A DNA stretch of 64,000 nt from an uncultured Eubacterium sp. (GTDB lineage Bacteria; Bacillota; Clostridia; Lachnospirales; Lachnospiraceae): assembly GCA_910584245.1 (NCBI GenBank), contig CAJTZF010000005.1, positions 96,402-160,401 on the forward strand, given 5' to 3'. Numbering within the stretch: the stretch's first letter is position 1; each line of letters begins with the position of its first letter. Position numbers and translations under genes: made by a program. The notes below the pieces were generated by a model. The model saw only the letters and a program-made list of their open reading frames with translations, did no database searches and was not told the origin of the DNA. This document shows, piece by piece, positions 46,945 to 55,607 of the stretch.

Positions 46945-47880
46945 ATGGTTATCTGGATGGTTTATGACGCCGCGGGATTAAAACGAAATGCCGGCTATGT
47001 GTCGCTATTCCAGCGGCATTGCCAGCCATATGGGGCAGAGGTGGAGGCCGTGCTGGATGTGGAAGTGAGACGAAAGAGTCTGGCAGGAGAACGTCCGGTT
47101 TGTGCGTTTGTGCGGACGATTTGTCCTGAGATCAACCGCTTTTTAGAAGAACAGGGCATCCCTGTATTCAATTCGTCCGAAGTGAGTTACCTTTGCAACC
47201 ACAAGGGCAGGACGCTTGCCTATTTGCGGAACCGGGTATTCTGTGTCCCAAGCATTACCGTTACGCGTGGGGAGCTTTCCCACATTCTAGACATGGATGT
47301 TCCGGGAGTGCGCGGTTATTTCCAGAGTCATTTTCCTTATTCTGCATTTGAAGAACGGGAGCGTTCTATCGTCGGGAGGGCAGAGGATTTTGTCGTGAAA
47401 ACGGCGGATGGACATGGCGGCAGCGAAGTTTATTCGCTGTGCATGGACAGGGATAGCGGGATTGCGGCCCTGCTCTGGGAAACGGGGACAGATGCTTCTG
47501 AGCTTGTGCTACAGCCGATGGTCACGTGTGGAACCGTTTACCGCGATATGCGGGTGTATGTGATTGGAACGGGGATTGCAGCGGCAGTTATGAGAAGCTC
47601 GGTCCACGATTTCCGGGCGAATTATTCCCGCGGCGGCGATGTGCGGCGGGTAGATTTGACACCAGAGCAGATTGAAGAGGTAAACCGGATTACTGCTTGT
47701 TTTACATTTGGCATGGCGGGAATTGACTTTTTGTTTGATACTGATGGACAGATTGTTCTGAATGAAATTGAGGATGTAGCCGGGGCGCGTATGTTGTATG
47801 CTTGCGCGCCGGAGCTGGACATCGTTCATGAATATGTGAAATATGTTTTAGAGGAGAGGTTAGGTCTCTCCGTCATATAA
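46945..47880 (+). CDS. RimK-like ATP-grasp protein (second, divergent)
   Basis: 311 residues. The same fold as its neighbour but with little identity. It has [36 protein letters not shown] (ATP-grasp lysine), [21 protein letters not shown] and [23 protein letters not shown] with metal-binding Glu/Asn-like positions (NEIED in place of NEVN). The final N of the family motif is replaced by D, which may alter activity. The ATG at 46945 is only 4 bp after the preceding stop, so the two are co-translated and probably act together. Confidence 0.82.
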   Translation: MVIWMVYDAAGLKRNAGYVSLFQRHCQPYGAEVEAVLDVEVRRKSLAGERPVCAFVRTICPEINRFLEEQGIPVFNSSEVSYLCNHKGRTLAYLRNRVFCVPSITVTRGELSHILDMDVPGVRGYFQSHFPYSAFEERERSIVGRAEDFVVKTADGHGGSEVYSLCMDRDSGIAALLWETGTDASELVLQPMVTCGTVYRDMRVYVIGTGIAAAVMRSSVHDFRANYSRGGDVRRVDLTPEQIEEVNRITACFTFGMAGIDFLFDTDGQIVLNEIEDVAGARMLYACAPELDIVHEYVKYVLEERLGLSVI

Positions 47881-47893
47881 AGGAGGGTTTATG

Positions 47894-49564
47894 ATGAAAT
47901 CGGATATTGAGATCGCTCTTGAGGCGGAGCTGCAGCCGATTCAGGAGGTCGCTAAGACTCTTGATATTTCAGAAGAAGATTTAGAACTTTATGGGAAGTA
48001 CAAGGCGAAACTTTCAGATGAATTATGGGAGAAGCGGAAGGGACAGCCGGACGGCAGGCTGGTTCTTGTGACCGCGATCAACCCGACTCCGGCAGGGGAG
48101 GGGAAGACGACAACGACAGTCGGACTTGGACAGGCCATGCAGAAAATTGGAAAGCGCTCGGTTATTGCCCTCCGCGAGCCATCACTTGGACCGTGTTTTG
48201 GGATTAAGGGCGGGGCAGCTGGCGGCGGTTATGCCCAGGTAGTGCCGATGGATGAGCTAAACCTTCATTTTACCGGGGATTTTCATGCGATCACATCCGC
48301 AAACAATTTACTGGCGGCGATGTTAGATAACCATATTCAGCAGGGCAATAAGCTTCGCATCGATACGAAGCAGATTGTGTGGAAACGCTGTGTGGATATG
48401 AATGACCGGGTACTGCGCAATATTACCGTTGGTCTTGGCAGAAAGGCCGACGGCATCACGAGGGAAGACCATTTTATTATTACGGTTGCCTCGGAAATTA
48501 TGGCGATATTATGTCTGGCTGAAAATCTCCAGGATTTGAAAGAACGCCTGGGGCGCATTATCGTTGCCTACAATTTTGACGGTGAGCCAGTCACGGCCAG
48601 ACAGCTTCATGCGGTAGGGGCGATGGCGGCGCTATTAAAGGAGGCTTTGAAACCGAACTTGATCCAGACGCTGGAGCATACGCCCGCAGTCGTACACGGG
48701 GGACCTTTTGCGAATATTGCTCACGGCTGCAACAGTCTGCGCGCGACGAAAACGGCATTGAAGCTGGCCGATTATACGATTACGGAGGCCGGTTTTGGCG
48801 CAGATCTTGGCGCAGAGAAGTTTTTTGATATCAAGTGCCGAATAGGGGGCTTTAAGCCGGATGCGGTTGTTTTGGTGGCAACGGTCCGTGCCTTGAAATA
48901 CAATGGAGGCGTCGCCAGGGCAGACCTTGGAAAAGAGAATCTGGAGGCGCTGGAAAGAGGGATTGCGAACCTGGAAAAGCACATAGAAAATATAGCAAAA
49001 TATGATGTTCCCTGTGTTGTTACCCTGAACCAGTTCACGACGGATACCGAAGAAGAGCTTGCTTTTGTCCGGACATTTTGTGAGGAGAGGGGATGCGAAT
49101 TTGCTCTTTCGCAGGTCTGGGAGAAAGGCGGAGAGGGTGGAATTGAGCTGGCGAATAAAGTAGTGGAGACGGTTGAAAAGAAGGAAAGCCATTTTAAGTG
49201 CTTATATGAGGATTCCCTTTCCCTGAAAGAAAAAATGGAAACGGTGGCGAAAGAAATTTACGGCGCGGGCAACGTAGTTTATGACAAGGCGGTGGAAAAG
49301 GAAATCGCCCGTCTGGAACGGCTTGGGTTTGGGAATATGCCAGTATGCATGGCTAAAAACCAGTATTCGCTGTCGGACGACCCGTCGCTTCTTGGCAGGC
49401 CGGAGGGATTTACCATTCATATCCGCGACGTATATGTGTCAGCAGGCGCCGGATTTGTCGTGGCGATAACGGGAACGGTTATGACGATGCCAGGACTTCC
49501 GGAAATTCCGGCCGCAGAGCGGATTGATGTGGATGACAGCGGAAGAATTACGGGCTTATTCTAA
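47894..49564 (+). CDS. fhs: Formate--tetrahydrofolate ligase
   Basis: About 556 residues, normal length. Makes 10-formyl-THF from formate, ATP and THF; this supplies purine synthesis and, in acetogens, the methyl branch of the Wood-Ljungdahl pathway. The P-loop is [42 protein letters not shown] and [19 protein letters not shown] are signature stretches. AGGAGG lies upstream of the two possible starts, 47891 and 47894. It ends about 90 bp before bioY without a clear hairpin. Confidence 0.97.
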   Translation: MKSDIEIALEAELQPIQEVAKTLDISEEDLELYGKYKAKLSDELWEKRKGQPDGRLVLVTAINPTPAGEGKTTTTVGLGQAMQKIGKRSVIALREPSLGPCFGIKGGAAGGGYAQVVPMDELNLHFTGDFHAITSANNLLAAMLDNHIQQGNKLRIDTKQIVWKRCVDMNDRVLRNITVGLGRKADGITREDHFIITVASEIMAILCLAENLQDLKERLGRIIVAYNFDGEPVTARQLHAVGAMAALLKEALKPNLIQTLEHTPAVVHGGPFANIAHGCNSLRATKTALKLADYTITEAGFGADLGAEKFFDIKCRIGGFKPDAVVLVATVRALKYNGGVARADLGKENLEALERGIANLEKHIENIAKYDVPCVVTLNQFTTDTEEELAFVRTFCEERGCEFALSQVWEKGGEGGIELANKVVETVEKKESHFKCLYEDSLSLKEKMETVAKEIYGAGNVVYDKAVEKEIARLERLGFGNMPVCMAKNQYSLSDDPSLLGRPEGFTIHIRDVYVSAGAGFVVAITGTVMTMPGLPEIPAAERIDVDDSGRITGLF

Positions 49565-49587
49565 TGTAAACTGTTTGTAAAAATAGG

Positions 49588-49616
49588 TTGACAATAGACG
49601 GGCAATGTTTTATTAT
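49588..49616 (+). promoter_or_regulatory. Promoter of bioY
   Basis: A perfect TTGACA at 49588-49593 and TATTAT at 49611-49616 are spaced by 17 bp. The right edge touches the BirA-type operator. Confidence 0.65.
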
Positions 49617-49651
49617 AATGTCAACAAAGAAAAAAGAGAGGTTGACATTAT
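49615..49651. promoter_or_regulatory. BirA-type operator overlapping the bioY start
   Basis: ATAATGTCAAC (49615-49625) and GTTGACATTAT (49641-49651) are perfect 11 bp inverted arms separated by 15 bp. Spacing and arm core match operators of the biotin repressor-ligase BirA in Firmicutes. The right arm covers the start codon at 49650 and lies after the ribosome site GAGAGG, and the left arm touches the -10, so a bound repressor would block transcription. No birA gene is in the window. Confidence 0.75.
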
Positions 49652-50204
49652 GAACATTTCCAAGAGAACATTAATGATTTCAAAAGTGACACTATTAACT
49701 GCGTTTTTGATTGTGGCGTCTTACCTTGTGATCCCGCTTCCTTTTGCGGTTGCTGCAATCAGCGTACAGACATTGGCGGTAAACTTGATCGCCCTGCTTC
49801 TTCCGCCTGTGCAGGCGGGGATATCCATTTTCGTATACATATTACTCGGTGCGGTAGGGGCGCCCGTATTTAATGGCGGAAATGGCGGGTTAAATTATTT
49901 GCTTGGACCCACAGGTGGGTTTTTCATCGGATTTCTTTTAGGAGTAATATTGATTTCGTTATTAAAAGGAAAAAAGTACAGTTTTATACGATATACTTTT
50001 GTAACCGTCCTGGCCGGCATACCGGTTATGTATATATTCGCAGTCGGCTGGATGGTTGCCGTGACGGGCATGCCGGTAAAAACAGCCTTTTTAACCGGAT
50101 GTGCGCCGTTTCTTCCGATGGATGTACTGAAATGTGTGGTGGCGAGTGCGGTCGCAAAACCGCTTTTGTCTGTTATGAACCAGTACGAAGAAAAGAGAGA
50201 ATAG
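49650..50204 (+). CDS. bioY: Biotin ECF transporter S component BioY
   Basis: About 184 residues. Six membrane helices of the BioY family; conserved stretches are PLPFAVAAISVQTLAVNL, LGAVGAPVFNGGNGG and LLGPTGGFFIGFLLG. It binds biotin and uses a shared EcfT-EcfA module, or works alone at high affinity in some species. Start at ATG 49650. A complete ECF module (EcfT, double EcfA) is encoded just downstream, but that set has its own DUF4430 protein and S component, so sharing is an inference. Control by biotin through BirA is likely from the operator. Confidence 0.92.
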   Translation: MNISKRTLMISKVTLLTAFLIVASYLVIPLPFAVAAISVQTLAVNLIALLLPPVQAGISIFVYILLGAVGAPVFNGGNGGLNYLLGPTGGFFIGFLLGVILISLLKGKKYSFIRYTFVTVLAGIPVMYIFAVGWMVAVTGMPVKTAFLTGCAPFLPMDVLKCVVASAVAKPLLSVMNQYEEKRE

Positions 50205-50205
50205 T

Positions 50206-51120
50206 ATGAGTATAAATAAAAAAATAATCTTGTTATGTATTGTCTCCCTCATATCCATTTCTGTATTACTGATTGACCGGGGGGCGGCGACAGAGAGCCA
50301 GGAGCAGAACAGGCAGGAAACGAATGAACCGGTCTCGGTTACGGGAAGGGCTGTTATTACTAGTATGAGTGGTGCAGCCGTTCGGGGCGAAGAGGAACAG
50401 GAAGGGAAAAGTCCCGGGAAAGGAATGATAGGAAATGAAGAAGGGGTGGACGGTCAAACAGACACTAAAACGTATCCGCCGGATGAGGAAACTGGCGCGC
50501 GCAGCACAGGCAGTCCGTCGGGCAGGACGCTCAAGAAGGAAAGTTCAAATCCACCAGAGCAGACAGATCCGGGGCCTTCGGTAAAAAAACAGGACAAATC
50601 GAAGAAAGCGTCGGAGAAAAAGCGAGCTACTAAAAAACCGGCGGTGTCCAGTACGCCAGAGGCAAAGCCATCAGAAACTGCCAGGGCGACAGCGGGGAAT
50701 TCCGTCTCCAATAATCCGGTTCCCTCGCCAAAGGATGAGCAAAAGAGCGAATGCTTTCTTCAGATTACGTGTTCGGAGGTGCTGGCCCATATGGACAAGC
50801 TGAAAGAAAGTGTGAAAAAAGTAATTCCAAGCGATGGCGTTATTTTGCAGGGGACGGTCGCATTTGAAGAGGGGGATACGGCCTTTGACGTGTTGAAGGC
50901 GGCCTGTGCAGACCAGAATATTTTGCTTGACTATGTATTTACGCCAGGGTTTTCTACGTATTATATAAAAGGCATTAACCATTTATATGAGTTTGACTGT
51001 GGGGACGAGAGCGGATGGATGTATACTGTAAATGGAAAGAATCCGGACTACGGCTGTAGCCAGTATAAGCTTGGGAAGGGTGACAGGGTTATTTTTTATT
51101 ATACTTGTGAGAGATCCTAG
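50206..51120 (+). CDS. Extracytoplasmic DUF4430 protein of an ECF transporter locus
   Basis: 304 residues. One N-terminal signal anchor (about 5-24) with no lipobox cysteine, a low-complexity linker of about 150 residues rich in Lys, Ser, Pro, Glu and Thr, then a DUF4430 domain (about 185-303) with VAFEEGDTAFDVLKAAC, GINHLYEFDCGDESGWMYTVNG and KLGKGDRVIFYYT. DUF4430 is related to the beta domain of cobalamin carriers (transcobalamin/intrinsic factor). Its place next to EcfT, EcfA and EcfS genes suggests surface capture of a vitamin, perhaps a corrinoid (inference). It starts 1 bp after the bioY stop, so it shares the BirA-controlled transcript unless another promoter exists. Confidence 0.85.
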   Translation: MSINKKIILLCIVSLISISVLLIDRGAATESQEQNRQETNEPVSVTGRAVITSMSGAAVRGEEEQEGKSPGKGMIGNEEGVDGQTDTKTYPPDEETGARSTGSPSGRTLKKESSNPPEQTDPGPSVKKQDKSKKASEKKRATKKPAVSSTPEAKPSETARATAGNSVSNNPVPSPKDEQKSECFLQITCSEVLAHMDKLKESVKKVIPSDGVILQGTVAFEEGDTAFDVLKAACADQNILLDYVFTPGFSTYYIKGINHLYEFDCGDESGWMYTVNGKNPDYGCSQYKLGKGDRVIFYYTCERS

Positions 51121-51171
51121 TACAGACGCGCTTATAACGGTGCGTATTTGTGTACGGGAAAGAGGAGAGGT

Positions 51172-52023
51172 ATGAATACATTTCGTGAGTATCATCCGGG
51201 GGTAACCGCATTGTATTTTCTGGCAGTTATCACGGTAAATATAGTAGTGTTTGACCCGGTATTGTTCGGTATTTCCTTTGTCAGCCAGTCTGTTTTTTAC
51301 CTTTATTTAAAAGGCACGCGCGCGGGAATATTGTTTGCTGGCAAATGTCTCGCGTTTGTTGTGATGTGTACGGTTGTCAATGCCTTCGTGAATCATCGCG
51401 GGGGCAGCGTGCTTTTTTTCGCGGGTGGTCTGCCAGTCACGTTGGAATGCATTTTTTATGGGATCATGACAGGTTTTTTGCTGTCGGATTCCATTTTGTC
51501 GTTTAGCTGTTATCATTCGATTATGACTTCGGAGAAAGTTATGTGTCTGACCGGTAATTTTTTTCCTTCCTTTTCTCTCGTACTTTCGATGGCGCTGGGA
51601 CTTGTTCCGAAATTGAAGCGGGATTATGGGAAATTGCGGGAAAACCATAAGTTTGTAAAAAACTATAAAGTACAGACGGGGATACTTTCTGCCCTGATCG
51701 GCTTTTCCCTGGAGGATTCGCTGGAAATGGGAGTTTCGATGAGGTACCGGGGATTCGGCAGGGGAAAGAGAACGAGTGTATACGGCAGGCGTTTCCAGGT
51801 AAGGGACGGCATATTGCTCTCGGTTATTTTTTTGTGTGCGGCGTCGGGAATGGCAGTTTATGTCCGGTCCGGTACGGGACTGGAAGTGTTTCCCTTTATT
51901 GAATATTACTACAATGGCGCAGGACTGGCGGCATATATGATTTTTACTGTTTTGTACAATATTCCGATGGCGCTGAATGTAAAGGAGGAACTGAAATGGA
52001 AGCGTATCGTTTCGAAAATATAA
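51172..52023 (+). CDS. ECF transporter transmembrane component T
   Basis: About 283 residues. Five to six membrane helices and two cytoplasmic coupling helices. MRYRGFGRGKRTSVYGRRF contains the Ala/Arg-Gly-type coupling motif of EcfT (here RYRGFG), which contacts the ATPases. ATG 51172 has GGAGAGGT upstream. It overlaps the ATPase gene by 28 bp. Confidence 0.9.
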   Translation: MNTFREYHPGVTALYFLAVITVNIVVFDPVLFGISFVSQSVFYLYLKGTRAGILFAGKCLAFVVMCTVVNAFVNHRGGSVLFFAGGLPVTLECIFYGIMTGFLLSDSILSFSCYHSIMTSEKVMCLTGNFFPSFSLVLSMALGLVPKLKRDYGKLRENHKFVKNYKVQTGILSALIGFSLEDSLEMGVSMRYRGFGRGKRTSVYGRRFQVRDGILLSVIFLCAASGMAVYVRSGTGLEVFPFIEYYYNGAGLAAYMIFTVLYNIPMALNVKEELKWKRIVSKI

Positions 52024-53489
52024 GCTACACATATCCCGGAGAGAAGGAACCCGCGCTGGATAAGGTTTCTTTTACCGTAACCCAGGGCGAATTTGTCGTC
52101 GTATGCGGTGCCTCGGGGTCGGGAAAGACTACGCTTCTAAGACAGCTCAAGGAGCAAAATCCCGAATTTGGATTTGTGATGCAAAATCCTCAGAACCAGA
52201 TTGTGACAGACAAAGTATACCACGAGCTGGCATTTGGGATGGAGAGCTACGGGGTGGAGCAGGAGAAAATGTGGCATGCGATTGCGGAGACGGCTACTTA
52301 TTTTGGTATGGAGCACTGGCTTGACCGGGATACCGCTCTTTTGTCCGGAGGGCAGATGCAGCTGGTGAATCTCGCGTCTGTTCTCGTCATGAACCCGAAA
52401 GTGCTTTTGTTGGACGAGCCGACAGCCCAGCTGGATCCGATGGCGGCGACAGAGTTTATAGAAGTGGTGAAGCGGCTGAACTCGCAAATGGGTATTACCG
52501 TCATACTAATTGAACAGCGGCTGGAGGAGGTTCTGGCCGCCTGCGACAGTATGCTGGTACTTCATAAAGGAAGAGTGGCCGCTTATGATAGTGTAAAGGA
52601 GGTTTTTTCCAGTATTTGCCGTTCCGGGCTCTCGAAGGAATATTTCTCCTATATGCCGTCTTATGTGCGACTATACGCAAAGGTGAACCGAAATACGGAT
52701 GAGAGGCTGCACTGCCCTGAGAGTATAAAGGAGTGCCGGAAATGGTTTTACGACAATTCAATTACGCTTTCATTGCGGAAAATGGACCGCAGGGAATGTG
52801 CGGGGACGTGCTCGCTCGAGTGCCGGAATGTTTTTTTCCGGTATGAGAGAACCGGTGGGGATGTGTTGCGGGAAGTGTGTTACCGCGCCTATCCGGGGCA
52901 TATTTATGGGATTGTCGGAGGAAATGGAAGTGGGAAATCGACGTTTTTAAAAGTGCTGGCTGGGGCCAAACGGCATTATCACGGAAAAGTAGAGATAGAC
53001 GGTGAAGTGGCCTATTTACCGCAGGAGCCCAGGTATTTGTTTATAGAGGATACCGTGGGGGATATTATTAAGCGGCCGGAGGCGATCAGGAGGTTTGGGA
53101 TGGAAGAGCTGCTCGATCGGCATCCGTATGATATGAGCGGCGGCCAGATGCAGCGGCTGGCTATGTCGTATTTGTATGAAAAGGATGCCGACATATATTT
53201 ATTTGATGAGCCGACGAAGGGACTGGATCCCAGGTGGAAGAGAGTGTTTGGGGCATGGCTGGAGGAGTTGCGGGATCAGGGAAAAACGGTAATGGTTGTC
53301 ACGCATGATGTGGAATTTGCGGCAAATTACTGTGAGCGGATGTCGATGTGTTTCCGTGCCAGGCTGACGGAACCGATGGCGGCGGCCGAATTTTTTCAGG
53401 GGCATCATTTTTACACGACGGCGATCCATAAAATTGTCAGGGACCGGTATCCGGATGTGGTATCAGAGAGGAGCTTGCATGAAGAGTAG
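51996..53489 (+). CDS. ECF transporter fused ATP-binding protein (EcfA-EcfA')
   Basis: 497 residues with two ABC ATPase domains in one chain. Domain 1 (about 1-225): GASGSGKTTLL, MQNPQNQIVTDKVYHELAFG (the Q-loop form typical of EcfA), LSGGQMQLVNLA, LLLDEPTAQLDP. Domain 2 (about 265-490): GGNGSGKSTFL, MSGGQMQRLAMS, IYLFDEPTKGLDP and the switch His of VVTHDVEFAA. Both sites look functional. It energises uptake with the upstream EcfT and the S component that overlaps its 3' end by 11 bp. Confidence 0.93.
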   Translation: MEAYRFENISYTYPGEKEPALDKVSFTVTQGEFVVVCGASGSGKTTLLRQLKEQNPEFGFVMQNPQNQIVTDKVYHELAFGMESYGVEQEKMWHAIAETATYFGMEHWLDRDTALLSGGQMQLVNLASVLVMNPKVLLLDEPTAQLDPMAATEFIEVVKRLNSQMGITVILIEQRLEEVLAACDSMLVLHKGRVAAYDSVKEVFSSICRSGLSKEYFSYMPSYVRLYAKVNRNTDERLHCPESIKECRKWFYDNSITLSLRKMDRRECAGTCSLECRNVFFRYERTGGDVLREVCYRAYPGHIYGIVGGNGSGKSTFLKVLAGAKRHYHGKVEIDGEVAYLPQEPRYLFIEDTVGDIIKRPEAIRRFGMEELLDRHPYDMSGGQMQRLAMSYLYEKDADIYLFDEPTKGLDPRWKRVFGAWLEELRDQGKTVMVVTHDVEFAANYCERMSMCFRARLTEPMAAAEFFQGHHFYTTAIHKIVRDRYPDVVSERSLHEE

Positions 53490-54183
53490 GAGAGAGCCTT
53501 TATATGCTGCAATACTTTTGTTTTGTGTCTTTGTTTTGTACTTTAGTTTATTTTATTTGCACGGGAAGGAATATTATTTAGTCAGTCTGGTAATTATTTT
53601 ATCAGGGATTATCCTTTTTATGCTGAATTTTGAAAATCGGAAGCCCTCGGTAGCGGAGCTGACAATTATAGCAGTTATGTGTGCCTTAGCGGTTGTGTCA
53701 CGGGTGTCCTTCTTTTTTTTGCCGGAGGTTAAGCCAATTGCTGCGGTTGTCATTATTACAGGTATTTCTCTTGGGGCGGAGACCGGGTTTATCACAGGTG
53801 CGCTGAGCGCTTTTGTGTCCAATTTCTATTTTGGGCAGGGATCATGGACGCCATTTCAGATGTTTGCCCTTGGCCTGGTCGGTTTTTTTGCGGGCGTTTT
53901 GTTTCAAAAAATCCCCGTAAATAAATGGTTCCTTGGCATTTATGGAGTGCTTTCTGTCCTCGTCCTGTACGGCGGCATTGTGGATATAAATACTTTGTTT
54001 TACTATGGGGGCGACAATACGTGGCAGGCAATTTGCGCCGTTTATGGCGCGGGATTTTTCATGAACCTGATGTTTGGCATCTCTACCGCCGTTTTTCTTT
54101 TTCTTCTTCATAAGCCGGTTTTAAATAAGCTCACCCGGGTGAAGAGGAAGTACCGGCTCATAGAGGAAGATCGTGAAAAGTAG
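53479..54183 (+). CDS. ECF transporter S (substrate-binding) component
   Basis: About 234 residues, with two extra N-terminal helices before the six-helix S core. The core has ELTIIAVMCALAVVSRVSF, ITGISLGAETGFITGALSAF and FYFGQGSWTPFQMFALGLVG, the last typical of S components including cobalamin-type CbrT relatives. Substrate assignment to a corrinoid rests on the DUF4430 neighbour only. The ATG at 53479 lies within the ATPase gene end, with GAGAGGAG upstream. It is the last gene of a DUF4430-T-AA-S operon. Confidence 0.88.
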   Translation: MKSRREPLYAAILLFCVFVLYFSLFYLHGKEYYLVSLVIILSGIILFMLNFENRKPSVAELTIIAVMCALAVVSRVSFFFLPEVKPIAAVVIITGISLGAETGFITGALSAFVSNFYFGQGSWTPFQMFALGLVGFFAGVLFQKIPVNKWFLGIYGVLSVLVLYGGIVDINTLFYYGGDNTWQAICAVYGAGFFMNLMFGISTAVFLFLLHKPVLNKLTRVKRKYRLIEEDREK

Positions 54184-54207
54184 AATTCATCTGGCAAATT
54201 TGTGTCC

Positions 54208-54249
54208 GCACTGCGATGCAAATGATTGCAATATATACAATAGCAGTGC
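54208..54249. promoter_or_regulatory. Nested inverted repeats before the degV gene
   Basis: GCACTGC (54208-54214) and GCAGTGC (54243-54249) enclose TGCAA/TTGCA (54217-54230). The unit could be an operator or an mRNA hairpin; there is no T run. Confidence 0.35.
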
Positions 54250-54268
54250 AGAAATGAGGAGAGTGAAA

Positions 54269-55144
54269 ATGAGTAAAGTGAAAATTATGACGGATAGCAA
54301 CAGCGGCATTACGCAGGATCAGGGGAGAGCTCTCGGGGTGGAAGTAGTTCCTATGCCATTTTTTATTGATGGGACGCAATACTTTGAGGATATCAGTATG
54401 AGCCAGAAGGATTTCTATCAGGCGCTTTTAGATGATAAGGTAAATGTGTCTACTTCCCAGCCCTCTCCAGAAGCGGTTATGGAGGTGTGGACGAAACTGC
54501 TGAGTGAGTACGACGAGATTGTACATATCCCCATGTCGAGCGGGATTAGCAGTTCCTGTGCCACGGCCAGCATGCTTGCGGGCGAGGACGAGTTTGCGGG
54601 CAGGGTATTTGTAGTGGACAACCAGAGAATTTCCGTTACCCAGAGGCGCTCTGTCTTGCAGGCAAAGGAATTGGCCGACCGCGGTTATTCCGGCAAGGAA
54701 ATATATGATATATTGATGCGGGACAAATTCCAGAGCAGCATTTATATTATGGTTGATACGCTTAAATATTTGCGGAAGGGCGGGAGGCTGACGCCTGCGG
54801 TGGCGGCGATTGGAACGGTGCTGCGCATCCGGCCGGTACTACAGATCCAGGGAGAGCGCCTGGACTCCTATGCGAAGGTAAAGACGCTGAAACAGGCGAA
54901 GTCAACGATGATTAAGGCGGTTGCCAGTGATTTGGAGAACCGTTTTGCGGATTGCGGGGACATGTATATCGATATTGCCCATACACAGAACAGGGAAGAG
55001 GCGGAACAATTCCGAGAGGAACTTTTGCGGGCATTTCCGGGACATGATATTTATATTGATGACCTGTCATTGAGCGTCTCATGCCATATCGGCCCAGGGG
55101 CTTTGGCGGCGGCCATTTCCAATGTCCCGAGGGAACTTAGATAA
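54269..55144 (+). CDS. DegV family fatty-acid-binding protein (FakB-like)
   Basis: About 291 residues. Two-lobed DegV fold that binds a fatty acyl chain and, in FakB, presents it to the kinase FakA for phosphorylation. VKIMTDSNSGI at the start, STSQPSPEAVMEVW with the carboxylate-binding Thr/Ser, MSSGISSSCATASML and SVSCHIGPGALA at the C-terminus are family landmarks. ATG 54269 follows GAGGAGAG; the longer frame from 54173 lacks a ribosome site. No fakA is seen here. The same domain occurs fused to a kinase at 39.3-40.2 kb. Confidence 0.93.
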   Translation: MSKVKIMTDSNSGITQDQGRALGVEVVPMPFFIDGTQYFEDISMSQKDFYQALLDDKVNVSTSQPSPEAVMEVWTKLLSEYDEIVHIPMSSGISSSCATASMLAGEDEFAGRVFVVDNQRISVTQRRSVLQAKELADRGYSGKEIYDILMRDKFQSSIYIMVDTLKYLRKGGRLTPAVAAIGTVLRIRPVLQIQGERLDSYAKVKTLKQAKSTMIKAVASDLENRFADCGDMYIDIAHTQNREEAEQFREELLRAFPGHDIYIDDLSLSVSCHIGPGALAAAISNVPRELR

Positions 55145-55167
55145 TCCAATTCCATATCAAATAAACA

Positions 55168-55195
55168 GAGCTGTATATCCGTAGATATACAGCTC
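55168..55195. terminator. Perfect hairpin between convergent degV and the small acidic protein gene
   Basis: GAGCTGTATATC (55168-55179) pairs perfectly with GATATACAGCTC (55184-55195) around a 4 nt loop. T runs are weak on both sides (TTG on plus, TGTTTATTT on minus), so termination may be partial. Confidence 0.6.
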
Positions 55196-55234
55196 TTGAA
55201 AAAAGAGAGGAAAACAAAAACTGGTAATATGCTT

Positions 55235-55519
55235 TTATTTTGATTTGACATAGACGTCTACATCTTCGTCAACATCGCTGTCATCATCTTCAAAATCATC
55301 GTCAAATTCATCATAATCAAAATCGCCGTCAAAATCATCCAGATAACGAGGCGTCACATGACGGTACACAGCATAAGCAATCGCAGCCACACAGGCAACG
55401 GCGCCAATAATCGCAAGTACCCATACAAGACAGTTCTTTCTCTCCTCATCCGCTTTGTTTTTGTTTAAAATCTGGTTGATCTTGGCATTGCTCACAAGGT
55501 CGTCAAACTTTTTGCACAT
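55235..55519 (-). CDS. Small membrane protein with a highly acidic C-terminal tail
   Basis: About 94 residues. A basic N-terminal helix (MCKKFDDLVSNAKINQILN), a single membrane segment (about 38-57, WVLAIIGAVACVAAIAYAVY), then a tail of some 35 residues dominated by Asp, Glu, Phe and Tyr. Similar short proteins are common in Lachnospiraceae; I do not know a function. The start at 55519 follows TAGGA. It is a convincing gene because the membrane segment and strong charge asymmetry form a coherent design and it has its own intergenic spaces. Confidence 0.7.
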   Translation of the reverse strand: MCKKFDDLVSNAKINQILNKNKADEERKNCLVWVLAIIGAVACVAAIAYAVYRHVTPRYLDDFDGDFDYDEFDDDFEDDDSDVDEDVDVYVKSK

Positions 55520-55607
55520 ATATCCTACCATCCTTTCCAATGTTTTTCATTGCAATCACTTCTATATAGTAGTATAACATAATGATAGAAAATATACTAG
55601 ATAAAAA

